Positions 32,077 to 43,351 are shown, numbered from the stretch's first letter. The stretch: 64,000 nt of DNA from an uncultured Lachnospiraceae bacterium (GCA_902798585.1 CADBXF010000010.1:66668-130667); one strand, 5' to 3'. Program-made: numbers and translations. The notes: generated from the sequence alone by a model not told the origin.

Positions 32077-33167
32077 TTATCCTCTGCGGTATCTCGACAA
32101 AACCGGCACAAGCTCGCGAAGCGCCGCCGCCGCAAAATCAATCTCCTCTTCCGTCGTCGCCGCGGAAAAGCTGAATCGCAGCGTACTGTCGAGAAGCTCC
32201 TTCGCGACGCCGATTGCGGACAGCGTGCCGCTGATTGCCGGATGGTTGGAGGAACATGCGGAACCGGAGGAGACATACACTCCCTTCTCGGCAAGCGCAT
32301 GGAGAAGCACTTCGCTTCGCACGCCCGCAAAGCTCACGCTCACAATATGCGGCGCTGTTCTGCGAACACGCTCGGCCAGCGGAGCATTTTCCGCGGCAAA
32401 AACTGCATTCACGGTGGCGCCTGGAACATCCTCCATCGCCTTAATCAACTGTTCTTTTCGCTTATACATCGTCTCGCGGATTGCGTCCGCATTGCTGAAA
32501 AATGCCCGAACAGCGGTTCCGAGGCCTGCGATTGCAGGGACATTTTCCGTGCCGGAGCGACGGTCCTTCTGCTGTCCGCCGCCGTAAATCAGCGGCTTCA
32601 TGCTCAGCTTGTCGCGGATGTACAAAAAGCCGCTTCCCTTCGGCGCATTCAGCTTATGTCCGCTTACGGACATCAGGTCAATACCCATACGCCCGGGAAA
32701 AATCGGAATCTTACCGTAAGCCTGAATCGCATCGGTGTGAAAGAGAATGTCCTTTTTAAACGAGTGCGTGATTTCCGCAAGCTCCGCAATCGGTTCCACC
32801 GCTCCGATTTCGTTGTTTACCGCCATAACCGAAACAAAAATCGTGTCGTCGCGAAGCGCTTCGCGCAAATCCTTCGGGGAGACAAGTCCGTTCCCGTCAA
32901 CCGGCAGAAAAGTCACTTCATATCCGAGCTCCTCAAGCTTATCAAGCGTTCCGTTCCGCCGGAGGTGAAAACAATCTCGCTCTCCGACACTTTAAGGCTC
33001 GCCGCAACGGCTCTCCGCGCATCGGTGACATACTTCTCCGCCTCATAGCCCTTCGTATGCAGAGACGAGGGATTCCCGTAGTCCTCCGTCATCACTTTCA
33101 TCATTACTTCCGCCGCTTCCGGAAGCACCCGTGTGGTAGCGGCATTATCCAGATAAATCTCTCTCAT
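32077..33167 (-). pseudogene. nifS: NifS-type cysteine desulfurase, frame broken near 32948
   Basis: This should supply sulfur to ThiI. Reading from ATG at 33165-33167 gives MREIYLDNAATTRVLPEAA ... NPSSLHTKGYEAEKYV ... IVFTSGGTE, then goes out of frame and stops at 32913. Homology resumes in another frame with LEELGYEVTFLPVDGNG and continues through the PLP-lysine segment SVSGHKLNAPKGSGFLYI, GGGQQKDRRSGTENV and the catalytic Cys loop YVSSGSACSSNHPA to the stop at 32077. About 35 residues are missing at the break, including the expected EHP histidine; loss of 3n+1 bases fits. The desulfurase cannot be functional as written. A true deletion or an assembly error; neighbours thiI and rsmE are intact. 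Overlaps the rsmE stop (ATGA). Confidence 0.87.
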
Positions 33168-33925
33168 CTATTGTCCTCCGAAGCCTCCTCCGTAAGCAAC
33201 ATCAATGCCGAAAGCGCCGTAAGTCCCGCTGTCTCCGTTCGGAGAATCCGTCTTCCGAGACTTATAATGCGCGCGCCTGCTTCGTTTGCAAGCTCTACCT
33301 CGGATCGTTCAAAACCACCCTCCGGGCCGATAAATATCCCGACGCTTCCCGACGAAACCGCAGCCGTCAATGCCTCGCGCGTCTCCTTCATCCCGAGCGC
33401 ATTTTCGTAAGGCAGCAAAATGACTTTGCACTCCGTTGCCGCAGCTTTGATTGCCTCTTTGAACGAAACCGGGCTCGATACCTCGGGCACAATTCCTCTT
33501 CCGCTCTGCTTGGCAGCGCTCTCGGCGATGGCACGCAGCCGCTCGGTCTTGCGCTCCTCGCGCTTCTGGTCCTCAATCTTCACAATCGTTCTTTTGCATA
33601 CTACGGGAACAATTCGCGCGGCCCCGAGCTCCACTGCCTTTTGAACAATCAATTCCATCTTGTCCTTCTTCGGAAGCCCCTGGTACAGCGTGATAGCAAC
33701 CGGAAGCTCCACCGCGGAATCTTCTCGGGCAAGAATTCTGAGCCGGCAAACGCCGTTTTCGTAATCGTTCACTTCGCAGCGATAATCCGTCCCCTCGCCG
33801 TCACAGACCGTGAGCGATTCCCCGATATGCATTCGAAGAACATTGCGAATATGGTTATAATCGCCCTCCGTGACTGTGATATACTCCTCCGACACAGCCT
33901 CCGGAGCAACAAAAAAGCGCGGCAT
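33164..33925 (-). CDS. rsmE: 16S rRNA m3U1498 methyltransferase RsmE
   Basis: RsmE (253 residues) methylates N3 of uridine 1498 in 16S rRNA using SAM. N-terminal PUA-like domain: MPRFFVAPEAVSEEYITV ... YNHIRNVLRMHIGESLTVCDG. The C-terminal SPOUT knot has QKAVELGAARIVPVVCKRT, RLRAIAESAAKQSGRGIVP, VGIFIGPEGGFERSEVE and SLGRRILRTETAGLTAL. Start ATG 33923-33925 with ggaggt; the longer reading frame lacks one. It begins 8 bases after prmA. Confidence 0.94.
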   Translation of the reverse strand: MPRFFVAPEAVSEEYITVTEGDYNHIRNVLRMHIGESLTVCDGEGTDYRCEVNDYENGVCRLRILAREDSAVELPVAITLYQGLPKKDKMELIVQKAVELGAARIVPVVCKRTIVKIEDQKREERKTERLRAIAESAAKQSGRGIVPEVSSPVSFKEAIKAAATECKVILLPYENALGMKETREALTAAVSSGSVGIFIGPEGGFERSEVELANEAGARIISLGRRILRTETAGLTALSALMLLTEEASEDNR

Positions 33926-33933
33926 GGGACCTC

Positions 33934-34938
33934 CTATCGAACCTGCGCAAGCAGGCTCACCCAATCGTTTTTACGGCGAACTCCGATTACTTCATAACCG
34001 TCTTTTGCAAGCGAAGCCCGCACTTCCTCTTCCCTCGTATTCAGTATTCCCGAGCACAGAAACACGCCGCCGTCCCGCAAAAATCTCTTTACAACCGGCG
34101 CAAGCGGCATTATTACATCCGCTAAGATGTTTGCCACGACAATCGGATATTTCTCAAGTGTTATCGCTTCGCAAAATGTCTCATCCGAAAGAACATCCCC
34201 TGCAAAAAACGATACGGTTCCCGGCGCAATCCGCGGTTCGTCACCTTCGTCAAGGGAAAGCCCGTTCTGCACGGCATTATCCGCGGAAACCGCCACGGCA
34301 ATCGGGTCGATGTCAACGCCGACGGCATAGGGCGCCCCGAGCTTTTTCGAGACAATGGAAAGAATGCCGCTTCCGCACCCGATATCGAGCACGGGTGTCT
34401 CCTCCGTCACAAGACCGCGAAGTCCTTCGATGCAAAGCCAGGTGGTCTCATGCGACCCGGTTCCGAATGCCGTTCCCGGATCGATTTCAATCACCATATC
34501 GCCCTCGCGAATTTCCGCATCTGTCTCCCATGTCGGCTTGATTACGATATCCTCGCCGATTCGGAAGGAATGAAAATACTGTTTCCAGTTGTTAATCCAG
34601 TCAAGATCCTCCGTGACCGAGGTGTCCACGCGAAGATTGCCGAGATTCACAACCTCCGAATATTCGTTGATTGCCTCTAGAATCTTTTGCACATTTTCCG
34701 CGGTTTCCGCTTCGTCCGCCTCACCGTCGGGCAATTCTTCGTAACAGCGAACATGCGATGTTTTATCGTTCTCATCGCACTCAAGCGGAATATCGATGAA
34801 CTGCGCCTCGGCCTCCTCTTTCGTAAGCGGAACGCTGTCCGCTATCTCAACGCCCTCATATCCGAGCGACAGCAATGCCGCGCATACATAATCCTCGGCC
34901 TCTACGCTCGTTGTCACGGTATATACCGTCCATCTCAT
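33934..34938 (-). CDS. prmA: Ribosomal protein L11 methyltransferase PrmA
   Basis: PrmA (334 residues) trimethylates ribosomal protein L11. An N-terminal substrate domain (MRWTVYTVTTSVEAEDYVCAAL) leads, through an acidic insert (about 75-100), to the SAM domain: IDPGTAFGTGSHETTWLCIEG, VLDIGCGSGILSIVSKKLG, AVGVDIDPIAVAVSADNAV and VVANILADVIMPLAP. In Clostridia it follows dnaJ, as here. It has its own promoter at 34974-35002, so it can be expressed apart from the heat-shock operon. ATG 34936-34938 with ggaggtaaag. Confidence 0.94.
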   Translation of the reverse strand: MRWTVYTVTTSVEAEDYVCAALLSLGYEGVEIADSVPLTKEEAEAQFIDIPLECDENDKTSHVRCYEELPDGEADEAETAENVQKILEAINEYSEVVNLGNLRVDTSVTEDLDWINNWKQYFHSFRIGEDIVIKPTWETDAEIREGDMVIEIDPGTAFGTGSHETTWLCIEGLRGLVTEETPVLDIGCGSGILSIVSKKLGAPYAVGVDIDPIAVAVSADNAVQNGLSLDEGDEPRIAPGTVSFFAGDVLSDETFCEAITLEKYPIVVANILADVIMPLAPVVKRFLRDGGVFLCSGILNTREEEVRASLAKDGYEVIGVRRKNDWVSLLAQVR

Positions 34939-34973
34939 AATTATCTTTACCTCCGGTTGTCAAAACCTCCTAA

Positions 34974-35002
34974 AGAATACCACAAACCGCGTTGTGCGGC
35001 AA
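34974..35002 (-). promoter_or_regulatory. Promoter for prmA-rsmE-nifS-thiI
   Basis: Minus strand TTGCCG, 17 bases, TATTCT. The spacer contains the short inverted repeat CACAA/TTGTG. It lies downstream of the dnaJ terminator. Confidence 0.55.
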
Positions 35003-35060
35003 GTCCCAACTGTATACGAAGCGGAGACTGAGAGAGCCTCTCTCGTTGTGCAAATACACA

Positions 35061-35094
35061 CAAAAAGTGTGTGCCGCATGCGCGACACACACCG
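35061..35094 (-). terminator. Terminator after dnaJ
   Basis: Minus-strand stem GTGTGTG/CACACAC with a GC-rich centre that can pair further, followed by TTTTTG. It begins a few bases after the dnaJ stop and closes the hrcA-grpE-dnaK-dnaJ operon. Confidence 0.85.
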
Positions 35095-35098
35095 TTTC

Positions 35099-36212
35099 TC
35101 ATTTGCCGAAGAACTTGTTTTTCTTCTTTTCGGAATCGCCTCCCGGCGTCTTTCCGTTGAGCGCATCATCGAACGCGCGAAGCAATTCCTTCTGCTGACT
35201 CGTCAGCTTCTCCGGAACCTGTACAACAAGGGTCACATAGTGATCGCCCCGCTGATTGTCCCGATGCAGCACCGGAACACCTTTGCCGCGAAGGCGAACC
35301 TTCGTGTCGGTCTGTGTGCCGGGCTTCAAATCATAGAGAACATCGCCGTCGATTGTATGAATGCGAATGTCTCCGCCGAGCGCTGCCTGAGCGTACGAAA
35401 TCGGCATCGTGGAATACAAATCGTAGCCATCCCGCTGGAACACGGGGTCCCTTGCAATCACAACATCCACAAGCAGGCTTCCGCGCTCACCGCCGTTTGT
35501 GCCCGGTTCGCCGAGGTCGCGCATGCGGATGCTCTGTCCCTCATCGATACCTGCCGGTATCACGACCTTGATGGTCTTGCGCGTCGTAATATATCCCGTG
35601 CCGTAGCAATCCTTGCATTTGTCGCGGATTACTTTGCCCGAGCCCTTACAATCCGGGCAGACTTTTTGATTTTGTATCACGCCGAGAATCGTCTGCTGGG
35701 TAAAGACGATGGAACCGCTTCCTTTACATTTGCTGCAGGTCTCTGCACTTGTTCCGGGCTTTGCGCCAGAACCGCCGCAGGTCTTGCAGGTGTCTTTGAA
35801 ATTGAGTTCCAGTTCTTTCTCACATCCGAAAACAGCCTCGCGGAATGTGATTCGAATCGTTGCGCGTACACCCGCCCCTCGATTGCGAACGCCGACCGCC
35901 GCCGAACATGTCTCCGAAGCCGAACATATCGAAGATGTCGCTGAAATCGCCCGTAAAATCAAATCCGCCGCCACCGCCCTGTTCAAAGGCGGCATGTCCG
36001 AAGCGGTCGTATTGTGCGCGCTTGTCTGCATCGCTCAATACGGAGTACGCTTCGCTTGCCTCCTTGAACTTGGCTTCTGCAGTCTTATCCCCTGGATTCA
36101 CATCCGGGTGGTATTTCTTCGCGAGATTCCGGTAGGCCTTCTTTATCTCGTCTTCCGTTGCCGTCTTCGAAACGCCGAGGACCTCATAGTAATCTCTCTT
36201 AGTGTCTGCCAT
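35099..36212 (-). pseudogene. dnaJ: Chaperone DnaJ, frame broken near 35880
   Basis: DnaJ is the Hsp40 partner of DnaK. From ATG at 36210-36212 the J domain ([21 protein letters not shown] ... [10 protein letters not shown]) and Gly/Phe region ([16 protein letters not shown] ... GGGRRSQS) are normal. The frame then changes between about 35888 and 35876. The rest, [21 protein letters not shown], four zinc-finger repeats ([32 protein letters not shown]) and the C-terminal domains to the stop at 35099, is in another frame. One extra G in a GGGG run, or loss of a few codons plus two bases, would both explain it. As written only a J-domain fragment is made. Being in the same operon as a broken dnaK makes sequence error likely. 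Confidence 0.88.
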
Positions 36213-36239
36213 ATACAGCTCCTGTCAGCTTACGCTGAT

Positions 36240-38158
<1,919 letters not shown>

Positions 38159-38177
38159 TTATCCGCAAACCGTTAAA

Positions 38178-38894
38178 TCAGTTTGCTACTTTAACCATGC
38201 TGTGCCGAAGCACTGTGTCGTGGTAGAGATATCCTTTCTGGAATTCCTCGACAACGACATTCTCGCCGAGAGACTCATCCTCGACATGCATCACCGCGTT
38301 GTGAAGGTCCGGATTGAACGGCTGTCCGACCGCTTCAATCGGCTTCACGCCGGCTTCCGCAAGCGCGTTCATCAGCTGCTTGTATGTCTTGTCGATACCG
38401 CTTGCAAACGGCTGCTCACGCTCCTCTTCGGAGAGCGTCGCCAACCCGCGCTCGAAATTGTCAATCACGGGAAGTATTTTCTCAAAAGCGCTCTTCGCTC
38501 CGACTTCGAACATCTGGGCTTTCTCCTTGTCCGTGCGGTTGCGGTAGTTGATGAACTCCGCCTGCTGCCGCAGGACACGGTCGGAAAGCTCTGCAATCTT
38601 CTCGTCGCGAGGGTCTTTCTTTTTGTCGTTCTTCTTTTTCTTTCCGCTGTCTTCGGATTTCTTCGCGATTTCCGCCTCACCGGCTTCCTCCGCGGCGTCA
38701 TCCGCCGTTACTTTTTCGGCATCTGCGCTGTCTCCGTTTTGTTCCGGCTCCTTCGCTTCCGCCGTGTCGCTTCCTTCGGCTTCTGCAGAGTATTCCGCAT
38801 CACCCTCGGCTTCGACTTTCTCCTCGTTCTCCCGGAAGAGATCTACGGTCTCATCCTCCGGCGGAACGCCTTTGTTCTTTTCTTCCTCTGTCAT
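38178..38894 (-). CDS. grpE: Nucleotide exchange factor GrpE
   Basis: GrpE (238 residues) releases ADP from DnaK. The N-terminal 100 residues are very acidic and low in complexity (EEE, EGDAEY, AEEAGEAE), followed by a Lys-rich stretch (KKKKNDKKKD) and a long coiled coil (RDEKIAELSDRVLRQQAEF). The conserved core is NYRNRTDKEKAQMFEVGAK, LPVIDNFERGL and the beta domain GQPFNPDLHNAVMHVEDE ... VVEEFQKGYLYHDTVLRHSMVKV. ATG with cggaggt site, 20 bases after hrcA. The 115-base gap to dnaK holds a 7-base inverted repeat (GGCAACG/CGTTGCC) that may be an RNA processing site. Confidence 0.95.
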   Translation of the reverse strand: MTEEEKNKGVPPEDETVDLFRENEEKVEAEGDAEYSAEAEGSDTAEAKEPEQNGDSADAEKVTADDAAEEAGEAEIAKKSEDSGKKKKNDKKKDPRDEKIAELSDRVLRQQAEFINYRNRTDKEKAQMFEVGAKSAFEKILPVIDNFERGLATLSEEEREQPFASGIDKTYKQLMNALAEAGVKPIEAVGQPFNPDLHNAVMHVEDESLGENVVVEEFQKGYLYHDTVLRHSMVKVAN

Positions 38895-38914
38895 GCTAAC
38901 CTCCGTTATATCGC

Positions 38915-39937
38915 TTACTTGCCCTTCTTGAAAATCTGGTCAAGTTCCGACATCAAATTCTGCAAAGTCCCCACGACTTTCTTGTAATCCATACGGCGCG
39001 GTCCGATGATACCGATTTTGCCGTAAACACCTTCCTCGATATGATAGGTGGCGGTAACCACGGAACAATCCTTCGTCGCCTCAATCGGGGATTCATCGCC
39101 GATGTAGACCTGAATTCCGCGGTCGGAGTCGCCCTCCTGGTACATGAGTTCGGTCAGCTCCTTCTTCTCCTCGAGCGCCGTCAGAAGATTGCTCGCTTTC
39201 GCGGAATCGTTCAGCTCCGGGTATTTGAAAATGTTGGTCGAGCCGCTTGTATATGCCTCAACCTCCTCGTTTTCAAGGCTCGTCGCGATGACATCCAAAA
39301 TGTCGGAAATCAACGGGGCGTAGCCGCCGGACTCCGTGCGAAGCTTCTGCATCACGCTTGCGTTAATCTCCTCGATATCAAGCCCCTGAAGGAAGGTATT
39401 CAGCATCAGATTGAGCTTGAGGAGCGTTTCCTGCGTCAGCACCTCATCCACATGAATAAGGTTGTTCTTTACAACATTTCCCTCGAGGATGACGACCGCA
39501 AGAAGGCTTGCGTTGTCGACCTGCGTGAGCTGAAGGAATTTAATCCTTCTTCTGTGGTAGCGGGGCGCCGTGATCATCGAAGCATAGTTCGTATTGACCG
39601 CAATCACTTTCGCCGCTTCCTTCAAAATGCTGTCGAGCTTCTCGGATTTGGCGTTAAGCTCAAGTTTTAAGTTGTCCATCTCCATCTGCTTGTCCTGCAT
39701 CAGCATGTCGACATACAGACGGTATCCCTTGTCGGAGGGAATACGACCCGCCGATGTGTGCGGCTGGATAATGTATCCCATCTCCTCGAGATCGGACATC
39801 TCGTTTCGTATCGTTGCAGAGCTCAGATTCAGATCCGTATACTTGGAAATCGTACGGGAACCAACCGGTTCGCCGGTTTCCAGATAGTTCTGAATGATGG
39901 CCCGCAGAATCGTCATTTTCCGCTCGTCCAATTCCAC
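38915..39937 (-). CDS. hrcA: Heat-inducible transcription repressor HrcA
   Basis: HrcA (340 residues) binds CIRCE and represses the chaperone operon. The N-terminal winged helix reads MTILRAIIQNYLETGEPVGSRTISKY ... LSSATIRNEMSDLEEMGYIIQPHTSAGRIPSDKGYR; the rest is the GAF-like and inserted dimerisation domains, ending IGPRRMDYKKVVGTLQNLMSELDQI. The start is GTG at 39935-39937 with a weak cgggaa site, which may keep repressor levels low. First gene of the operon behind the CIRCE at 39962-39988, so it represses itself. Confidence 0.95.
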   Translation of the reverse strand: MELDERKMTILRAIIQNYLETGEPVGSRTISKYTDLNLSSATIRNEMSDLEEMGYIIQPHTSAGRIPSDKGYRLYVDMLMQDKQMEMDNLKLELNAKSEKLDSILKEAAKVIAVNTNYASMITAPRYHRRRIKFLQLTQVDNASLLAVVILEGNVVKNNLIHVDEVLTQETLLKLNLMLNTFLQGLDIEEINASVMQKLRTESGGYAPLISDILDVIATSLENEEVEAYTSGSTNIFKYPELNDSAKASNLLTALEEKKELTELMYQEGDSDRGIQVYIGDESPIEATKDCSVVTATYHIEEGVYGKIGIIGPRRMDYKKVVGTLQNLMSELDQIFKKGK

Positions 39938-39961
39938 GATAGTTCCCGCCTTTCCAAATTA

Positions 39962-39988
39962 TTAGCACTCAAATTGCCTGAGTGCTAA
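39962..39988. promoter_or_regulatory. CIRCE operator
   Basis: Perfect consensus: TTAGCACTC, nine bases, GAGTGCTAA. It lies between the promoter and hrcA, in the early transcribed region, so HrcA bound here blocks the hrcA-grpE-dnaK-dnaJ operon. Confidence 0.97.
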
Positions 39989-39999
39989 CATCTATCCAA

Positions 40000-40029
40000 A
40001 ATATACACCCCCGCAGGGGTGTTTGTCAA
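40000..40029 (-). promoter_or_regulatory. Promoter of the hrcA-grpE-dnaK-dnaJ operon
   Basis: Minus strand TTGACA, 18 bases, TATATT. The spacer holds a GC-rich inverted repeat (ACACCCC/GGGGTGT) followed by an A/T run; it can form a hairpin that may also stop transcripts from hemW. CIRCE begins about 12 bases downstream of the -10 box. Confidence 0.8.
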
Positions 40030-40068
40030 TACATTTCCGTAATATTTTTCGAAAAATGTCGATTTAAT

Positions 40069-41190
40069 TTACATAATCAGCCCGGCGATAACCGGATTGC
40101 TCACGAGGAATCCGCGGACCGTGAAGAACGCGCGGTCACCCTGTTTTTCCATGAGCCCGAGCCGCGTATAATCGGCGATTTTTTCCTCGATGCGGCTGCG
40201 GCATTCGATGCCGAAACGCTCCTCTAAGCAATGCAAATCAAGCCCGTCCGAAGTGCGCAGCGAAAGCATTACCGTCTCCTCAAGGATGTCATTTTCCGTC
40301 AAAGTCGCGTCGGAATCATACCGGAGTCCACGCAGATAATCTTCAAAATCCCTCGTGACCGAAAGTCTCCGCTCCCCGATCAGGCTTGCAGCACCGAGGC
40401 CGATTCCGAGATACTCCTCGCGCGTCCAATAGCCCTTATTATGTCGGCACTCTCTCCCGTCCCTCGCAAAATTGGAAATCTCGTATTGGCGATATCCCGC
40501 ATCGGCAAGCATGCGAACCGCATTTTCGTAGGTTTGGCATGTCTCGTCCTCCGTCGGAAGCAGCTCGGGATTTCCATCGTATTTCGCAAAAAACGGCGTG
40601 CCTGGCTCGATAATCAGGCTGTATGCGGAAATATGCTCCGGAGCAAGCGCAATCGTCTCCGAAAGTGTTCGCTCGAAATCATTCCACTGCCGCCCCGGGA
40701 GATTCATCATGAGATCAATATTGATATTTTCAAAGCCCGCCTCGCGCGCCGCGCGAAACGACTGCACTGCCTCGTCCCGTGTGTGGATTCGACCCAAAAG
40801 GGAAAGCTCGCAATCGTTCATCGACTGTACGCCGAAGCTGATTCGGTTGATTCCGCATCTTCGGTACTCCGCAAGCTTTTCGCGGTTCACCGTACCCGGG
40901 TTACATTCGATGGTGATTTCGGCATCCGGGGAAAGCGAAAAATTCTCTCTTACACAGTCGAACAGTCGCTCATAAAAGCCCTGCGGCATCAGCGAAGGCG
41001 TTCCGCCGCCGATAAAAACCGTCTCCGTCCGGGGCTTCTCTTCGCGAAACAAAATCCCGCCGCGCGAGGAAATATCCCGAATAAGAGCGCGTCCGTATTC
41101 CTGCTGCCGGTCTTCACGGTCCGCGAAGGACAGGAAATCGCAATAGGCACATTTGCGTGCGCAGAACGGAATGTGAATATACAGTTCCAT
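40069..41190 (-). CDS. hemW: Heme chaperone HemW (radical SAM)
   Basis: HemW (373 residues) is a radical-SAM relative of coproporphyrinogen oxidase that handles heme. Motif FCARKCAYCDFLSFAD carries the CxxxCxxC cluster ligands; VFIGGGTPSLM, ITIECNPGTV, ISFGVQSMNDCEL, NIDLMMNLPGRQW and ISNFARDGRECRHNKGYW follow. The C-terminal HemN-type domain (MLSLRTSDGLDL ... LMEKQGDRAFFTVRGFLVSNPVI) is present. It lacks the fourth Cys pattern of true HemN, so it is unlikely to be the oxidase. ATG 41188-41190 with gggga site. Lies 51 bases after lepA, the usual lepA-hemW-hrcA order. Confidence 0.93.
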   Translation of the reverse strand: MELYIHIPFCARKCAYCDFLSFADREDRQQEYGRALIRDISSRGGILFREEKPRTETVFIGGGTPSLMPQGFYERLFDCVRENFSLSPDAEITIECNPGTVNREKLAEYRRCGINRISFGVQSMNDCELSLLGRIHTRDEAVQSFRAAREAGFENINIDLMMNLPGRQWNDFERTLSETIALAPEHISAYSLIIEPGTPFFAKYDGNPELLPTEDETCQTYENAVRMLADAGYRQYEISNFARDGRECRHNKGYWTREEYLGIGLGAASLIGERRLSVTRDFEDYLRGLRYDSDATLTENDILEETVMLSLRTSDGLDLHCLEERFGIECRSRIEEKIADYTRLGLMEKQGDRAFFTVRGFLVSNPVIAGLIM

Positions 41191-41241
41191 GAAATCCCCT
41201 TTTTGAAGAAAACGCCGACAATGCCGGCGCTTTCCCATTAA

Positions 41242-43056
41242 TCATTCCTCATCCAGTTTCAATACGCTCATGAAGGCTGACTGCGGAATTTCGACATTTC
41301 CGACCTGTCGCATTCGCTTTTTGCCTTCCTTCTGCTTCTCAAGAAGCTTCTTCTTTCGCGTGATATCACCGCCGTAACATTTTGCAAGCACATCCTTGCG
41401 CATTGCGCGGACCGTCTCGCGTGCGATAATCTTGCTTCCGACTGCCGCCTGAATCGGAATCTCGAAGAGCTGTCTCGGAATCTCCTCCTTTAACTTCTCG
41501 CACATTTTGCGGCCTCTGTCGTAGGCAGTCGCCTCGTGTACAATAAAGGAAAGTGCGTCGACCTCCTCGTGATTCACCAAAATGTCAAGCTTGGCAAGCT
41601 TTGACGGTACATATTCCTTAAAGTCGTAATCAAAGGAGGCATAGCCTTTCGATCTTGACTTGAGCGCATCGAAAAAGTCGTAGATTATTTCATTTAACGG
41701 AAGCTCATACTTGAGGAGCGCCCTGGTCTGCTCAAGATATTCCATCCCGAGATATACGCCGCGGCGATCCTGACACAGCTTCATGATGGAGCCTACATAC
41801 TCGGTCGTCACCATAATTTCCGCGCTTACGAAAGGTTCTTCCATGTGGTCGATCTCCGAAGGATCCGGAAGATTCGCCGGGTTCGAGATGTCAAGCACGG
41901 TTCCGTCGGTCTTATAAACTTTGTAAATAACGCTCGGCGCTGTCGTGACCAGATCGAGGTTGTACTCCCGCTCCAGTCGCTCCTGGATAATCTCAAGGTG
42001 AAGCAAACCGAGGAAACCGCAGCGGAAACCGAATCCGAGAGCTATGGAAGTCTCGGGTTCAAACTGCAGAGAAGCGTCATTGAGCTGGAGCTTCTCAAGC
42101 GCATCCCGAAGATCCGGGTATTTTGCGCCGTCCGCCGGATACATTCCGCAGTACACCATCGGGTTGACCTTCTTATATCCTGGAAGCGCTTCGGACGCCG
42201 GTCGCGCCGCATCGGTTACGGTGTCGCCGACCCGCGTATCCTTGACATTCTTAAGGCTGGCGGTGATATAGCCGACCATTCCGGCGGAAAGCTCGTCGCA
42301 GGGAATGAATTTGCCGGGACCGAGCGTACCGATTTCGACAACATCGGCCTCCGCCCCGGTCGCCATCATTCGGATGCGGGTATCTCTGGTGATACGGCCT
42401 TCCTTGATTCTGCAGAAAATAATAACTCCCTTGTAAGAGTCGTATACCGAATCGAAAATAAGTGCCTGAAGAGGCGCCTCGGGATCGCCCGCCGGTGCCG
42501 GAATCTTCTTGGTAATCTGCTCAAGCACTTCCTCGATATTGATTCCCATCTTCGCCGAAATCAGGGGCGCATCCGACGCCTCGAGGCCGATAACATCCTC
42601 AATCTCGTGGATTACACGCTCCGGCTCCGCGCTCGGAAGGTCGATTTTGTTAATGACAGGCATAATCTCAAGGTCATGGTCGAGCGCCAGGTACACATTG
42701 GCAAGTGTCTGCGCCTCGATTCCCTGCGCCGCATCCACAACCAAAATCGCGCCCTCGCAGGCAGCCAGTGACCGGGAAACCTCGTAGTTAAAGTCGACAT
42801 GGCCGGGCGTATCGATCAAATTGAAAATGTATTCCTTCCCGTCCTTCGCGCGGTATACGGTTCGAATCGTCTGCGCTTTGATGGTGATTCCCCTCTCGCG
42901 CTCCAAATCCATATTGTCTAGAACCTGTTCCTGCATCTCGCGCGATGTAAGCAGACCGGTCTTCTCAATAATCCGGTCCGCCAGCGTCGATTTGCCGTGA
43001 TCGATGTGCGCGATAATGCAGAAATTGCGGATTCTGCTCTGTTCTTCGTTCGCCAT
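41242..43056 (-). CDS. lepA: Elongation factor 4
   Basis: LepA (604 residues) is a ribosome-associated GTPase that affects initiation and back-translocation. GTPase motifs: [16 protein letters not shown] (G1), RGITIKAQT (G2), [14 protein letters not shown] (G3), NKIDLPSA (G4) and [12 protein letters not shown] (G5). Domains II and III follow, and the LepA-specific C-terminal domain ends [27 protein letters not shown] ... [15 protein letters not shown] 43054-43056 with ggaagga. In spore formers gpr and spoIIP usually lie between rpsT and lepA; here only a tRNA gene does. Confidence 0.97.
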   Translation of the reverse strand: MANEEQSRIRNFCIIAHIDHGKSTLADRIIEKTGLLTSREMQEQVLDNMDLERERGITIKAQTIRTVYRAKDGKEYIFNLIDTPGHVDFNYEVSRSLAACEGAILVVDAAQGIEAQTLANVYLALDHDLEIMPVINKIDLPSAEPERVIHEIEDVIGLEASDAPLISAKMGINIEEVLEQITKKIPAPAGDPEAPLQALIFDSVYDSYKGVIIFCRIKEGRITRDTRIRMMATGAEADVVEIGTLGPGKFIPCDELSAGMVGYITASLKNVKDTRVGDTVTDAARPASEALPGYKKVNPMVYCGMYPADGAKYPDLRDALEKLQLNDASLQFEPETSIALGFGFRCGFLGLLHLEIIQERLEREYNLDLVTTAPSVIYKVYKTDGTVLDISNPANLPDPSEIDHMEEPFVSAEIMVTTEYVGSIMKLCQDRRGVYLGMEYLEQTRALLKYELPLNEIIYDFFDALKSRSKGYASFDYDFKEYVPSKLAKLDILVNHEEVDALSFIVHEATAYDRGRKMCEKLKEEIPRQLFEIPIQAAVGSKIIARETVRAMRKDVLAKCYGGDITRKKKLLEKQKEGKKRMRQVGNVEIPQSAFMSVLKLDEE

Positions 43057-43134
43057 AGTTCAATCCTTCCATCGGCCGTTTCCGCACAGCAGCGCGTGTT
43101 CGCGAAAAATGTAAATTCCGCGGAAACTTTACTC

Positions 43135-43163
43135 TTGCCAAACGCCGACTTCTATAGTATAAT
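43135..43163 (+). promoter_or_regulatory. Promoter for tRNA-Ser
   Basis: TTGCCA, 17 bases, TATAAT, ending 15 bases before the mature tRNA. It lies in the short divergent gap between lepA and the tRNA gene. Confidence 0.8.
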
Positions 43164-43178
43164 GCAACCGTTGTCTTT

Positions 43179-43267
43179 GGAGGAGTACCCAAGTGGCTGA
43201 AGGGTCTGGCTTCGAACACCAGTAGGTCGGTAACACCGGCGCAAGGGTTCAAATCCCTTCTCCTCCG
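43179..43267 (+). tRNA. tRNA-Ser (anticodon CGA)
   Basis: An 89-base class II tRNA. Acceptor stem GGAGGAG/CTCCTCC with discriminator G43267; D arm GTGGCTGAAGGG; anticodon loop TTCGAAC giving CGA, which reads UCG serine codons; variable arm TAGGTCGGTAACACCGGC; T arm AAGGG/CCCTT with TTCAAAT. The base pair closing the anticodon loop is C-A (CTGGC with ACCAG), a mismatch. CCA is not encoded. Confidence 0.93.
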
Positions 43268-43271
43268 TCTC

Positions 43272-43298
43272 GCCCCGCACATCCTGCGGGGCTTTTTT
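43272..43298 (+). terminator. Terminator after tRNA-Ser
   Basis: Stem GCCCCGC/GCGGGGC, loop ACATCCT, followed by six T. It begins 5 bases after the tRNA. Confidence 0.92.
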
Positions 43299-43351
43299 GT
43301 TGCCTTTGTTTCATTTCATGACGGGCAACCCGTCCGCTTGAATCTTTGTAG

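Noticed and set aside
35030-35044. Second terminator (GAGAGA/TCTCTC) after the dnaJ terminator
   Set aside because: Six-base stem with a three-base loop and no T-run on either strand.
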